From NCBI GenBank assembly GCA_964373815.1, contig CAYJWI010000019.1, positions 1 to 18,423 on the forward strand: a stretch of DNA of 18,423 nt. Direction: 5' to 3'. A model generated the notes under the pieces. The model had not been told where the DNA came from. It saw only the letters and a program-made list of their open reading frames with translations, and ran no database searches. Source of the stretch: UBA10205 sp964373815 (GTDB lineage Archaea; Iainarchaeota; Iainarchaeia; Iainarchaeales; Iainarchaeaceae). Below, one piece after another: positions 6,494-14,329 of this stretch (its first letter is position 1; every line of letters begins with the position of its first letter). The translations under genes and the position numbers were made by a program.

Positions 6494-7411
6494 GTGCTCT
6501 CGACGCGCTTTTGCGGGCTAACCCTCCAAAATCCCACTAGGCTTGCCTCCGGGATAATGGGGGTCAACGCGGGCCAGCTAATACGGGCAGGAAAGGAGGG
6601 CGCGGGGGCCGTCACGATGAAGAGCATCGGGCCTCGCGAGAGGATGGGGCACAAAAACCCCACAGTAGTTGAATGGGAGCACGGGCTTTTGAACGCGGTC
6701 GGGCTGCCTACCCCCGGATACAAGAATTATGACGAGGAATTCGCGGAGCTAAAGGAACTTGCCAAAATCAGGGTCCCGCTCATTGCAAGCATTTACGGCG
6801 CCAAGTGGGAAGAGTTTGCACAAGTCGCGGAGTACGTCGCGCAAAAAAAACCCGAAGCTATAGAGCTCGACATATCATGCCCGAACACGGAGTGGCATGA
6901 CATACAATTCGCCTGCGACCCTGCAATTTCCGCAAAAATAGTTGCGAGCGTCAAGGAAGTGTCAGGCAAAATACCTATCATTGCAAAGCTCACGCCCGCC
7001 GCAAATTCGCCAGTGCAGGTGGCAAAGGCGTGCGAAGAGGCGGGAGCGGATGCAATCTGCGCTGGGAACACCATGCCGGGGATGCTCATTGATGCGGACG
7101 CGATGAAGCCAATACTGGCGTTCAAAAAGGGGGGAATCAGCGGCCCCGCGCTCAAGCCCATAAACCTCAAAATCACCTACGACCTCTACGAAAAAATCGA
7201 AGTCCCGATAATCGGCGAAGGGGGGATTTGCACAGGAAGGGACGCGCTCGAGTACGTCATGGCCGGCGCAACACTTTGCGGTGTCGGGAGCGCCATCTGG
7301 AGCAGGGGCTTTGGCGCCTTCTCGGAAATCTGCGGGGAAATGGATGCATGGATGAAGGGGAACGGTTTTTCAAAACTGGAACAGCTGAGGGGGAAGGCGC
7401 ATGAAAAGTAA
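6494..7411 (+). CDS. pyrD: Dihydroorotate dehydrogenase, class 1B catalytic subunit
   Basis: This FMN-containing barrel oxidises dihydroorotate to orotate; in class 1B enzymes electrons pass through PyrK to NAD+. The 305 residues include ASGIMG (18-23), TMKSIGP (41-47), NAVGLPTPG (68-75), the active-site Cys129 in LDISCPNTE, AKLTP, and the FMN phosphate loops GEGGICTGRDALEYVMAGA. The start is GTG 6494: it sits 8 bases after a clear AGGAG (6481-6485), and the product then begins MLSTRFCGL, matching the family start. An in-frame GTG at 6485 is embedded in that ribosome-binding site and is less likely. pyrK overlaps the 3' end, consistent with a stoichiometric complex. Confidence 0.96.
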   Translation: MLSTRFCGLTLQNPTRLASGIMGVNAGQLIRAGKEGAGAVTMKSIGPRERMGHKNPTVVEWEHGLLNAVGLPTPGYKNYDEEFAELKELAKIRVPLIASIYGAKWEEFAQVAEYVAQKKPEAIELDISCPNTEWHDIQFACDPAISAKIVASVKEVSGKIPIIAKLTPAANSPVQVAKACEEAGADAICAGNTMPGMLIDADAMKPILAFKKGGISGPALKPINLKITYDLYEKIEVPIIGEGGICTGRDALEYVMAGATLCGVGSAIWSRGFGAFSEICGEMDAWMKGNGFSKLEQLRGKAHEK

Positions 7412-8384
7412 GGGCGCTTCCAAGGGGCATCCCGAAGAAGAATGCTGCTCTGATAATTTCTCTTGTGAGAAGTGCGGTTGGGGGAATTGCTCTTGCGAAG
7501 AATGCAATTGCAAGGAATGCTCATGTGAAGGCTGTTCGTGCGGGTCTTCCTGCAGCACTGGGAGTTACTGGCCTTCCTCGACGAAAACAAGGATGGTGAA
7601 AATCGCAAAAGTGAGGGAAGAGTTCCCCGGCAACAAGACTTTTTTCATGCAGGAGCAAATGGCTTTTTACCCGGGGCAGTTCGTCATGGCATGGCTGCCG
7701 GGAATTGATGAAAAGCCGATTGCGTTGATACCGTGGGGCAAAAAATACGCCCTCAACATAGAGGGCAAGGGCATCGCCACCAAGAAAATGCTCTTGCTCA
7801 AGGCTGGCGGAAAGATAGGCATACGGGGGCCTTACGGAAGGCCCTTCACTTCTCGCGGAGTGAAAAAAGCCGCAATCCTTGCAGGCGGCATAGGAATTGA
7901 TTCTATAATCCTGCTCGCGGAAAAGCTGCACCGAAACGGCTGCGCAACCAAAATAATCCTCGGCGGAAGGAGCCGGGAGCGGATAATTTTTGAAAAAGAG
8001 CTGGGCAAATATGGGGAAGTGCTGGTGGCGACGGATGATGGGAGCTGTGGGGAAAAGGGGTACAACACGCAGATACTTGAAAGGCTGCTCAAGAAGGGAA
8101 AATCCGACATCGTCTACGCCTGCGGGCCGGAAGTTATGATGGTAAAGGCATTCGAACTTGCGAAAAAGCACAAAACGCGCTTTGAGTGCTCGGTTGAAAG
8201 GTACATGAAATGCGGGATAGGGGTTTGCGGCGAGTGCGTAATGAACGACAAGCTCACCTGCGTCGACGGCCCTATATTTAACGAAAAAGAACTCGCGAAA
8301 ATGGATGAGTTCGGGAAAACCGCCTACCTCAAAAGCGGGAGAAGGGTTTCGCTCAAGGAATATTATGGATGGAGGAGTGAGTGA
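7401..8384 (+). CDS. pyrK: Dihydroorotate dehydrogenase electron-transfer subunit with Cys-rich N-terminal extension
   Basis: It carries electrons from PyrD to NAD+ through FAD and a [2Fe-2S] cluster. From residue ~65 the protein is a normal PyrK: FAD-binding region PGQFVMAWLPG (91-101), GPYGRPF (143-149), nucleotide loop LAGGIGID (160-167), and cluster ligands Cys 271, 276, 279 and 287. Ahead of it lies an extension with 13 cysteines between residues 15 and 51 (15,16,22,25,30,32,35,37,40,42,45,47,51), many in a C-x-C-x-x five-residue period, like a metallothionein. ATG 7401 overlaps pyrD by 11 bases and has GGGGGAAGG upstream, so the extension is probably translated. A start at Met65 would give a conventional PyrK but has only a weak ribosome-binding site. 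Confidence 0.93.
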   Translation: MKSKGASKGHPEEECCSDNFSCEKCGWGNCSCEECNCKECSCEGCSCGSSCSTGSYWPSSTKTRMVKIAKVREEFPGNKTFFMQEQMAFYPGQFVMAWLPGIDEKPIALIPWGKKYALNIEGKGIATKKMLLLKAGGKIGIRGPYGRPFTSRGVKKAAILAGGIGIDSIILLAEKLHRNGCATKIILGGRSRERIIFEKELGKYGEVLVATDDGSCGEKGYNTQILERLLKKGKSDIVYACGPEVMMVKAFELAKKHKTRFECSVERYMKCGIGVCGECVMNDKLTCVDGPIFNEKELAKMDEFGKTAYLKSGRRVSLKEYYGWRSE

Positions 8385-9649
8385 TGCTCTGCCTGCACAG
8401 CGGCAAGGCATACATTTCGGGAAAGCTCGTAGCGGCAAACATTCTAATCGACGGCGGCGTAATCAAAAAAATCTCATCCTCAAAACTCCCCGCGGAAAAG
8501 GAAATAGACTGCAGCGGCAAAATCATACTCCCCGGGGCAATTGATGTGCACGTGCACCTGCGCTGCCCCGGCCTTGAATACAAGGAGGACATTGTTTCAG
8601 GCTCCCTTGCCGCGCTTCACGGAGGCGTGACGACGGTTATGGACATGCCAAACACCAAGCCGCCCACGGTCACGGTAAAGGATTTTGCCGCAAAGAAGGC
8701 GCTTGCGCAGAAGGGCTGCGCAGTGAATTTCGATGCGTACATGGGGGCGACAGGGTTGAACTTACATGAAATTGAAAACGTTCAGGGCCTGCGAGGCGTG
8801 AAGGTCTACTTCGGCCAGAGCACCGGGAACATGCTGCTAAATGGGGAGAAGGCGCTCGAAGAACTTTTCATTCTCGCACAAAGGAAGGGGTTTGTGGTTG
8901 CAGTGCACGCGGAGGATGAAGAGGAGATAAGGAAGAATGAGCGCAAATATGCCGGTGAAAATTCGCCGGAAGTGCACGCGAAAATACGCAGCGATGTTGC
9001 GGAGGAGAAGGCGATAAAAAAAATAATTGAACTGCAATCAAGGATTGGGAATAAAATCCACATCGCGCACCTCTCATCAAAAAAAGGCCTCAACGCAGTG
9101 CTCAAGGCAAAGAGGGGAAAGCATGGAAACCTTGTCAGCTGCGAAGTCACGCCCAACCATTTGTTTCTCGACGCTCTCGCTTACAAGAAATTCGGCAACC
9201 TCGTGAAATGCAACCCATCCATAAAATATTCCGCGGACAGGAAAGCCCTTTGGGGCGCTTTCAAAAAAGGGAGCATTGAGATTTGCGCAACCGACCACGC
9301 GCCGCATACGCTGGAAGAAAAGCGGCAGGGTTATTGGGAGGCGCCTTCAGGGATACCGGGGCTTGAAACAATGCTTCCCCTGCTCCTCAACGAAGTTGCG
9401 AAGGGGAAGATTGGCCTGAAAAGGGTTGTTGAGGCAGTTGCGGAAAAGCCTTCGCTCATATTCGGCTGGGGTGGAAAAGGATTCATAAAGGAAGGCTATG
9501 ATGCCGACCTGGTGGTTGTTGACATGAAGAAAAAATGGAGAGTTGAGGAGGGGAAGCTTTTCACCAAGGCGATGTACTCGCCCTTTGCCGGGCAAAAGTT
9601 AAAAGGCTTTGTCGAGAAGACAATTGTGGGGGGCGAAGTGTTTGGATGA
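8384..9649 (+). CDS. pyrC: Dihydroorotase, type I
   Basis: This amidohydrolase cyclises carbamoyl-aspartate to dihydroorotate. The 421 residues contain the metal motif DVHVHLR (54-60; H56 and H58), the candidate carboxylated Lys140 in GVKVYFG, H175 (VHAEDE), H229 (HIAHLSS) and catalytic D304 in ATDHAPH (302-308). The motif after R60 reads C-P-G, where relatives usually have an acidic residue before P-G. ATG 8384 overlaps the pyrK stop (TGATG) and is preceded by GGAGG at 8371-8375; an in-frame GTG immediately before it is a less likely start. Dihydroorotase type I and related allantoinase or hydantoinase are similar in sequence, but the operon position settles the role. Confidence 0.95.
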   Translation: MLCLHSGKAYISGKLVAANILIDGGVIKKISSSKLPAEKEIDCSGKIILPGAIDVHVHLRCPGLEYKEDIVSGSLAALHGGVTTVMDMPNTKPPTVTVKDFAAKKALAQKGCAVNFDAYMGATGLNLHEIENVQGLRGVKVYFGQSTGNMLLNGEKALEELFILAQRKGFVVAVHAEDEEEIRKNERKYAGENSPEVHAKIRSDVAEEKAIKKIIELQSRIGNKIHIAHLSSKKGLNAVLKAKRGKHGNLVSCEVTPNHLFLDALAYKKFGNLVKCNPSIKYSADRKALWGAFKKGSIEICATDHAPHTLEEKRQGYWEAPSGIPGLETMLPLLLNEVAKGKIGLKRVVEAVAEKPSLIFGWGGKGFIKEGYDADLVVVDMKKKWRVEEGKLFTKAMYSPFAGQKLKGFVEKTIVGGEVFG

Positions 9650-10259
9650 GCGGGAAAAGCTTGGCCTAGAGCTTGCGGAAATAGGCGCGGTCAAATTCGG
9701 CATTTTTACGCTAAAATCAGGGCTCAAGAGCCCAATCTATATCGACCTGCGTGTGCTCATTTCATTCCCGCAAACCCTTGCCATGGTTGCGAAGGAGCTT
9801 TGCAAAAAAGCCGAAGGCCTTGAATTCGACATTGTCGCAGGCATACCTTTCGCGGCGATAGCGATTGCGACAGCGATGAGCCTTGAGAAGGGTTACAGGA
9901 TGGTATTTCCGCGCAAGGAAGTGAAGGAATACGGAACAAAGGCGGCCGTGGAGGGGAAGTACTCCGCGGGTGAGAGGGCGTTGGTAGTTGACGACCTTAT
10001 AACTACGGGGGCGAGCAAGTTCGAGGCAATTGCGCCGCTCGAAAAGGAAGGGCTCAAGGTGAAGGACGTGCTTGTGCTGGTGGACAGGGAGCAGGGGGGG
10101 AAAAAGGAACTCCTCAAGGAAGGCTACCATTTGCATTCCGTTTTCACGGCAAGCGAGCTGCTTGAAATAATACACAAGCACGGAAAAATCGGCGGCCTCG
10201 AATACGAAAGCGCGAAAAAATATTTCGCAGACCCTAAAAAATGGCAGGAAGGGAGATGA
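9642..10259 (+). CDS. pyrE: Orotate phosphoribosyltransferase
   Basis: It transfers phosphoribose from PRPP to orotate to make OMP. The 205 residues include EIGAVKFGIFTLKSGLKSP (13-31) and YIDLR (33-37) for orotate binding, the catalytic loop R-K-E-V-K-E-Y-G-T-K (91-100) and the PRPP motif LVVDDLITTGASK (114-126). The start is assigned to TTG 9642, 8 bases inside pyrC. A GGGGGGCG ribosome-binding stretch lies 6 bases before it, and the product begins at the family's usual point. The nearest ATG (9646) is out of frame and soon stops. Rare TTG initiation may set a lower expression level than neighbouring genes (inference). Confidence 0.94.
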   Translation: MDEREKLGLELAEIGAVKFGIFTLKSGLKSPIYIDLRVLISFPQTLAMVAKELCKKAEGLEFDIVAGIPFAAIAIATAMSLEKGYRMVFPRKEVKEYGTKAAVEGKYSAGERALVVDDLITTGASKFEAIAPLEKEGLKVKDVLVLVDREQGGKKELLKEGYHLHSVFTASELLEIIHKHGKIGGLEYESAKKYFADPKKWQEGR

Positions 10260-10260
10260 A

Positions 10261-10965
10261 ATGGCATTGATAAAAATGAAGCGGAGCATAGTGCCTGCAT
10301 GCGACATGGATGAGATAAAGGATTTCGAGGCGCTCATAAAAGAAGTGGACTCCGTAAAAGGGGTTGGCGCTTACAAAATAGGCTTCGAACTCGGGCTCAA
10401 GTACGGCCTGCCAGCAGTCGTGAAGGCCGCAAGGAAGCACACCAAAAAACCCATAATCTACGACCACCAGAAAGCAGGCACCGACGTGCCTTTCACGGGC
10501 GAAAAATTCGCGAAAGTGTGCAAAGGGGCGGGGATTGATTCGGTAATACTTTTTCCGCAGGCAGGGCCCGCAACGGAGAGGGGGTGGATAAGGGCGTGCA
10601 TGAAGGCCGCGCTCGGGGTGATTGTCGGCGGGGAAATGACGCACGAGCAATACCTCAAATCCGACGGAGGTTTTCTCGAAAACGACGCTCCGCTGCGGAT
10701 GTACCAAGTCGCGGTTGAAAATGGCGTGACTGAATTTGTTGTGCCGGGGAACAAGCCTGAAAAAATAAAATATTACCGCGAATTTTTTGAATCGAAAGGC
10801 ATAAAGCCTGTGCTCTACTCTCCGGGGCTCGTCTCGCAGGGCGGAAGCATTACAGAGTCAGGCAAAGAGGCCGGGGAGAGCTGGCATGCAATAATAGGCA
10901 GGGCGCTCTACGAAGCAAAGGACAGGAAGAAGGCGGCAACCGAGCTGTGCTCGCAGCTCACATGA
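10261..10965 (+). CDS. pyrF: Orotidine 5'-phosphate decarboxylase (variant active-site spacing)
   Basis: Last step to UMP: decarboxylation of OMP by a small TIM barrel. The 234 residues begin with a short strand and GAYKIGFELGL (36-46), where the conserved Lys of strand 2 sits. The catalytic segment reads IIYDHQKAGTDVP (65-77). Canonical enzymes have D-x-K-x-x-D-[IV]-P; here the spacing is D-x-x-K-x-x-x-D-V-P (D68, K71, D75). VVPGNKPEKIKYY and SPGLVSQGG follow, near the expected phosphate-binding loops. The start has GGGAG 5 bases upstream and lies one base after the pyrE stop. Operon position strongly supports the assignment. A related decarboxylase of the same superfamily is the alternative. 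Confidence 0.9.
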   Translation: MALIKMKRSIVPACDMDEIKDFEALIKEVDSVKGVGAYKIGFELGLKYGLPAVVKAARKHTKKPIIYDHQKAGTDVPFTGEKFAKVCKGAGIDSVILFPQAGPATERGWIRACMKAALGVIVGGEMTHEQYLKSDGGFLENDAPLRMYQVAVENGVTEFVVPGNKPEKIKYYREFFESKGIKPVLYSPGLVSQGGSITESGKEAGESWHAIIGRALYEAKDRKKAATELCSQLT

Positions 10966-11031
10966 GCGATACGCAAAAGCGCAAGAAAAAAAGCGGCCGC
11001 ATAAAAGACTTTTGCAGCTAAAGCCGAAGCC

Positions 11032-11053
11032 CCGGATTTCAGCTAAAATCTGG
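11032..11053 (+). terminator. Hairpin after pyrF, possible operon end signal
   Basis: CCGGATTT (11032-11039) pairs with AAATCTGG (11046-11053), eight pairs including one G-U, with loop CAGCTA. It lies about 67 bases after pyrF. No T-run follows, so the terminator role is weak; the preceding T-rich GACTTTTG could equally serve as an archaeal stop signal. Confidence 0.25.
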
Positions 11054-11065
11054 CATTAAAGGGTA

Positions 11066-11076
11066 ACTTATATAAA
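11066..11076 (+). promoter_or_regulatory. TATA box for the 244-residue membrane-anchored protein
   Basis: ACTTATATAAA, 22-33 bases before ATG 11099, is a strong archaeal TATA match and predicts a leaderless mRNA. A short inverted repeat, GGCTA-TAAT-TAGCC (11085-11098), sits exactly between the box and the start and could be an operator. Confidence 0.6.
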
Positions 11077-11098
11077 ACACAATTGGCTATAATTAGCC

Positions 11099-11833
11099 AT
11101 GGACCCTCTACAGGAACTAATACTGTTCATGTCGCTGCTCGTGTCTTTGGCGCTGGTGACGGCTTTCCTGTTCATGCTTTTCAAGGTGGTGCGCACAAGC
11201 CGCGAGCTTGCCGAAAGAAACCTTGCGGACGAGGAGGACTTCTTCTCAAACCTTGGAAGGATAAGCTCTGATGTCGGGTTCTGGTCATCCGGCGCATTTA
11301 CCAAAAACACGAGGCTCGAGTTCATCAAGATACGCTCCTACGACGCAAGGGCAATCGCGATATCGAAAGGCGACCTTTACACTTTCTCCAAACTCCACAA
11401 AAGGCTCTCGCTCACTGATGCCTCGGCCACTTTTGCAGTGCACACATCCAATGCGGGAACAATCCTTTGCAGGGCGGAGAAGGGCATCCTTAGCGTAAGG
11501 CACGGGCAGGAACAGATTGGGAAAATAAATTATTTGCAGAGGATAATAATGGACCCGAAGGGGAACAAAATCGGGGAGTTCGAGCAGGACCGCATGCAGG
11601 CAAGCGGGCTTGACATAGTCGGCATCCCTTTCATAAGCAGGAGGGGAAACTTTTCGGTAAGCCAGAGCGTTTCAATCGCAGGCAAATACGCATGCACCAT
11701 AAATTTCAGGAAATGGGCTGATGCCGAAGAGCCTTTGCTCAAAAGCCTTGACCAAAAGATAGGCAAGAGGGAAAAAGTGCTCATTTTTTCGCTTGCGGTC
11801 TTCGAGTGGATGCTCTCGCTCAACCTTCGCTAA
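11099..11833 (+). CDS. Membrane-anchored protein of unknown function
   Basis: The 244 residues begin with one hydrophobic helix (about 6-29, LILFMSLLVSLALVTAFLFMLF after a short acidic start), so the protein is probably anchored at its N-terminus. It is followed by a charged linker (30-55) and a mostly beta-rich soluble domain. Segments such as GTILCRAEKGILSVRHG and IIMDPKGNKIGEFEQDRM look like a repetitive beta-sheet of the scramblase/tubby-like type, but I cannot assign it. I do not recognise the family and no catalytic motif stands out. It has its own strong TATA box and no ribosome-binding site, fitting a leaderless monocistronic gene between the pyr operon and AMP phosphorylase. Confidence 0.8.
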   Translation: MDPLQELILFMSLLVSLALVTAFLFMLFKVVRTSRELAERNLADEEDFFSNLGRISSDVGFWSSGAFTKNTRLEFIKIRSYDARAIAISKGDLYTFSKLHKRLSLTDASATFAVHTSNAGTILCRAEKGILSVRHGQEQIGKINYLQRIIMDPKGNKIGEFEQDRMQASGLDIVGIPFISRRGNFSVSQSVSIAGKYACTINFRKWADAEEPLLKSLDQKIGKREKVLIFSLAVFEWMLSLNLR

Positions 11834-11915
11834 TGCCAATCATGGCCTGAAAACGGAACTGGCCAAGCTGAGCTGCCATTGAATCCGCCAGGCCGATGCC
11901 AATCCGTGGCCTGAA
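11834..11915 (+). repeat. Direct repeat pair TGCCAATC..GGCCTGAA
   Basis: TGCCAATCATGGCCTGAA (11834-11851) and TGCCAATCCGTGGCCTGAA (11897-11915) are nearly the same, 63 bases apart, in the gap before AMP phosphorylase. Function unknown; possibly local duplication or a binding-site pair. Confidence 0.45.
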
Positions 11916-11948
11916 GCGCGCTGTTTTTGGTTTTGGCAAATCTGCCAT

Positions 11949-11957
11949 GTTTAAAAA
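11949..11957 (+). promoter_or_regulatory. TATA-like box for AMP phosphorylase
   Basis: GTTTAAAAA, 22-30 bases before ATG 11979. A GGAGG (11962-11966) lies between box and start, but initiation at the expected point would leave it outside the mRNA, so it may be coincidental. Confidence 0.45.
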
Positions 11958-11978
11958 TTCCGGAGGCTTATTCATTAC

Positions 11979-13514
11979 ATGGAAAATGAAAAGGCAAGCG
12001 AATACTGCCAGCTCTTCCGGGTAAAGCGCGTAGACCTGATGGCCGGAAAGCTTGTCGCAATCCTCAATGAAAAGGACGCAAGGGACCTCGGGGTGCTTCC
12101 GCTTGAAAGGATAGAGCTTACGAACAAGAAGAACGGCACAGCAATCAACGTTATAGTTGACACTACTGATTCGATAATCCGGGAAAACGAGATCGGGCTT
12201 TTCCGCGATGTCAGCGAAATCCTCGGGGTTTCTGAAGGCGAGCAGGTATGCGCCGCTGCGGCAGGCAAGCCCAGGAGCCTCGATTTCATAAAGAGGAAAA
12301 TGAACGGCGAAAAACTCTCCTTTGAGCAACTCAAACAGATTGTAACCGACATTTCCTCGAACAAGCTAAGCGACATCGAATCTACGGCCTTTGTCTCAGC
12401 GGTCTACATGAAGGGCTTTGACCTCGACGAAACGGTTTCCATGACAAAAGCGCTGCTCGAAAACGGCAAAAAAATCGAGTTCTCGAAAAAAATGGTGGTC
12501 GACAAGCACTCAATCGGCGGCACGAACGGGCGCGGCACAATGGTAATAGTGCCGATAATTGCCGCCGCGGGGTATTTGATGCCGAAAACATCCTCAAGGG
12601 CTATCACTTCCTCCTCAGGAACTGCAGACGCAATGGAAGTGCTGGCCAACGTTTCCCTGAGCCTCGAGGAGATAAAAAAAGTTGTTGAAAAAACAAACGG
12701 CTGCATTGCCTGGGGAGGCGCGGTTGAGCTGGCGCCGGCTGATGACAAGATAATCAAGATTGAATACCCGCTCTCGCTCGACCCCGAAGGCCAGGTCATT
12801 GCGAGCGTGATGGCGAAGAAGGCAAGCGTAGGCGCGAAAGTGGTTGTAATTGATTTGCCCATAGGCCCTTACGTGAAAATAAAATCGCGCGAGAAGGGGG
12901 AGGAGATGGCGCTAAAGTTTGTGGAGGTCGGAAGGAAGCTCGGCATAAAAGTTGAGGTGGTGCTGACAAACGGCGCGGAGCCATGCGGAAAGGCATTCGG
13001 CCCGAGCCTCGAGGCAAAGTACGCAATGGAAATACTTGAGGGCAAGTTCTTCGACAACCTCGCGCAGAAATCAGTAGAGCTCGCAGGGGCGCTGCTCGAG
13101 CTCACGGGCGATGTTCCCAAGGGAAGGGGGTTTGACAAGGCGCTGAATATCCTCCAATCAGGCCAGGCGCTCGCCAAAATGAAGCAAATAATCGGGGCGC
13201 AGGGCGGGAAGATATCATCATCCGAGCAGATAGCGCTTGCCAAAAACAGGAAGCAAATTTACTCCCAGCACTCGGGGGAAATAAGCGCGATAAATGTCGG
13301 GCTTCTGAACAGGATTGCGAGGATGGCCGGGGCGCCGGCCGACAAGAAGGCGGGGATAATGCTCGCTATAGAGCCAGGCTCTAAAATAGGCAAAGGCGCG
13401 CTGCTCTTTGAAATTTACGCGGAAAACGGGAAGAAGCTGGACGCCGCATTCAAGCTCGCAAAGCACAACGAAGCAGTAGAATTCGAAAGGATGATCATCG
13501 AGAAAGTGAGTTGA
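11979..13514 (+). CDS. AMP phosphorylase (archaeal thymidine phosphorylase-like)
   Basis: It cleaves nucleoside 5'-monophosphates with phosphate to base and ribose 1,5-bisphosphate; in archaea this feeds R15P isomerase and type III RuBisCO (family knowledge; those genes are not here). The 511 residues have the archaeal-specific N-terminal domain (1-90), a helical domain, the glycosyltransferase-3 domain and the C-terminal PYNP domain. The signature KTSSRAITSSSGTADAMEVL (203-222) is clear. The phosphate-binding segment reads DKHSIGGTNGRGTMVIVP (175-192); the family normally has G-G-V-P-G-N-[RK]-T, so T-N-G-R-G-T is a deviation. The 3' end overlaps convergent ksgA by 20 bases. The ~511-residue length and the N-terminal domain favour AMP phosphorylase over thymidine phosphorylase. 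Confidence 0.93.
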   Translation: MENEKASEYCQLFRVKRVDLMAGKLVAILNEKDARDLGVLPLERIELTNKKNGTAINVIVDTTDSIIRENEIGLFRDVSEILGVSEGEQVCAAAAGKPRSLDFIKRKMNGEKLSFEQLKQIVTDISSNKLSDIESTAFVSAVYMKGFDLDETVSMTKALLENGKKIEFSKKMVVDKHSIGGTNGRGTMVIVPIIAAAGYLMPKTSSRAITSSSGTADAMEVLANVSLSLEEIKKVVEKTNGCIAWGGAVELAPADDKIIKIEYPLSLDPEGQVIASVMAKKASVGAKVVVIDLPIGPYVKIKSREKGEEMALKFVEVGRKLGIKVEVVLTNGAEPCGKAFGPSLEAKYAMEILEGKFFDNLAQKSVELAGALLELTGDVPKGRGFDKALNILQSGQALAKMKQIIGAQGGKISSSEQIALAKNRKQIYSQHSGEISAINVGLLNRIARMAGAPADKKAGIMLAIEPGSKIGKGALLFEIYAENGKKLDAAFKLAKHNEAVEFERMIIEKVS

Positions 13515-14310
13515 AGAGCTTCAGAAGGCCCTGCCCCTCGATAAGGCTCACTTTTTCCGTGCCTAGGCCGGAACCATCCACTATTTTTTGCAATTCCTTC
13601 TCCTTTAGTTTAATCCCTGAATCCCGCATCGAGAACTCGAGCGCGTTCGAGAGGTTCTTGTTCTTGTACCTGAAAAGGTTCTTGAGGAAATGCGCGAATT
13701 CAGCGAACTTCACTCTGGGCCTCTTTCGCGCATCGAGCACCACAAGCGAGGAAAACGATTCAGGCTTTGGGAAAAAAACCTTCGGCGAGAGGTTGTGTAT
13801 CAGAACCTTTGGCTTGAAGAAAACCGAAGTCAGCGCGGAAACATAATTGTAGTCCCAAAAACCCGGCAGGGCCACTAGCTTTTCTACGAACTCCTTCTGG
13901 AAAACAATCACGGCTTTTTCGAATTTTTCTGCAAAAAGCCTCATCATTATTTCAGTGGAAATGTTGTACGGCGGCAAGGAGACGACCTTGTTGAACTTCG
14001 GGAGCTTTGCTGAAAGGAAATCGCCTTCAATTAGGGCAAAACCCTTGTTGCCCCTGAACTTTTGCCTCAAAATTTCTGCCATTTTTTTGTCGTTCTCAAC
14101 CCCGACTACTTTGCATTTCTCGAGCAGCTTGGAAGTGAGAAAGCCCGTACCGCAGCCTATTTCAAGCACCACGTCTGCCTGCTTTAGGCCCGCTTCCTTT
14201 ACCATTATCTCGAGAAGGCCCTCATCGATTATAAAGTGCTGGCCGAACCGCTTTTCGGGGCTGAACCTGTGCTCTGACATCAGGCCCTGCAGCTCGGAAA
14301 AAAGGTCCAT
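13495..14310 (-). CDS. ksgA: 16S rRNA dimethyladenosine transferase (KsgA/Dim1)
   Basis: It dimethylates two adjacent adenosines near the 3' end of 16S rRNA late in small-subunit assembly. The 271 residues show the family start RFGQHFIIDE (21-30), SAM motif I VLEIGCGTGFLTSKL (48-62), VGVENDKKM (69-77), EGDFL (95-99) and the catalytic motif SLPPYNIST (111-119), which has P-P-Y where many bacterial enzymes have N-L-P-Y. The C-terminal helical domain contains the KNLFRYKNKNLSNAL region typical of archaeal and eukaryotic Dim1. ATG 14310 is chosen; the frame extends six codons to a TTG but a TATA-like box lies there. It belongs to the conserved rpl21e-rpoF-DUF655-ksgA cluster but seems to have its own promoter. 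Confidence 0.95.
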   Translation of the reverse strand: MDLFSELQGLMSEHRFSPEKRFGQHFIIDEGLLEIMVKEAGLKQADVVLEIGCGTGFLTSKLLEKCKVVGVENDKKMAEILRQKFRGNKGFALIEGDFLSAKLPKFNKVVSLPPYNISTEIMMRLFAEKFEKAVIVFQKEFVEKLVALPGFWDYNYVSALTSVFFKPKVLIHNLSPKVFFPKPESFSSLVVLDARKRPRVKFAEFAHFLKNLFRYKNKNLSNALEFSMRDSGIKLKEKELQKIVDGSGLGTEKVSLIEGQGLLKLFNSLSR

Positions 14311-14329
14311 CAAAAAAACCCCAAACAAA

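Noticed and set aside
7441..7560. Possible short tandem repeat or CRISPR-like periodicity in the TGC-rich stretch of pyrK
   Set aside because: The periodicity is codon-level (Cys-x-Cys-x-x) and stays in frame; there are no identical repeat/spacer units.
7521..8438. 305-codon minus-strand ORF opposite pyrK
   Set aside because: Shadow of the pyrK frame; no recognisable domain and no plausible promoter or ribosome-binding site.
10962..11021. 19-codon ORF starting at the ATGA overlapping the pyrF stop (Lys-rich)
   Set aside because: Too short to support on its own; the ATGA overlap can occur by chance and the following hairpin suggests the operon ends here.
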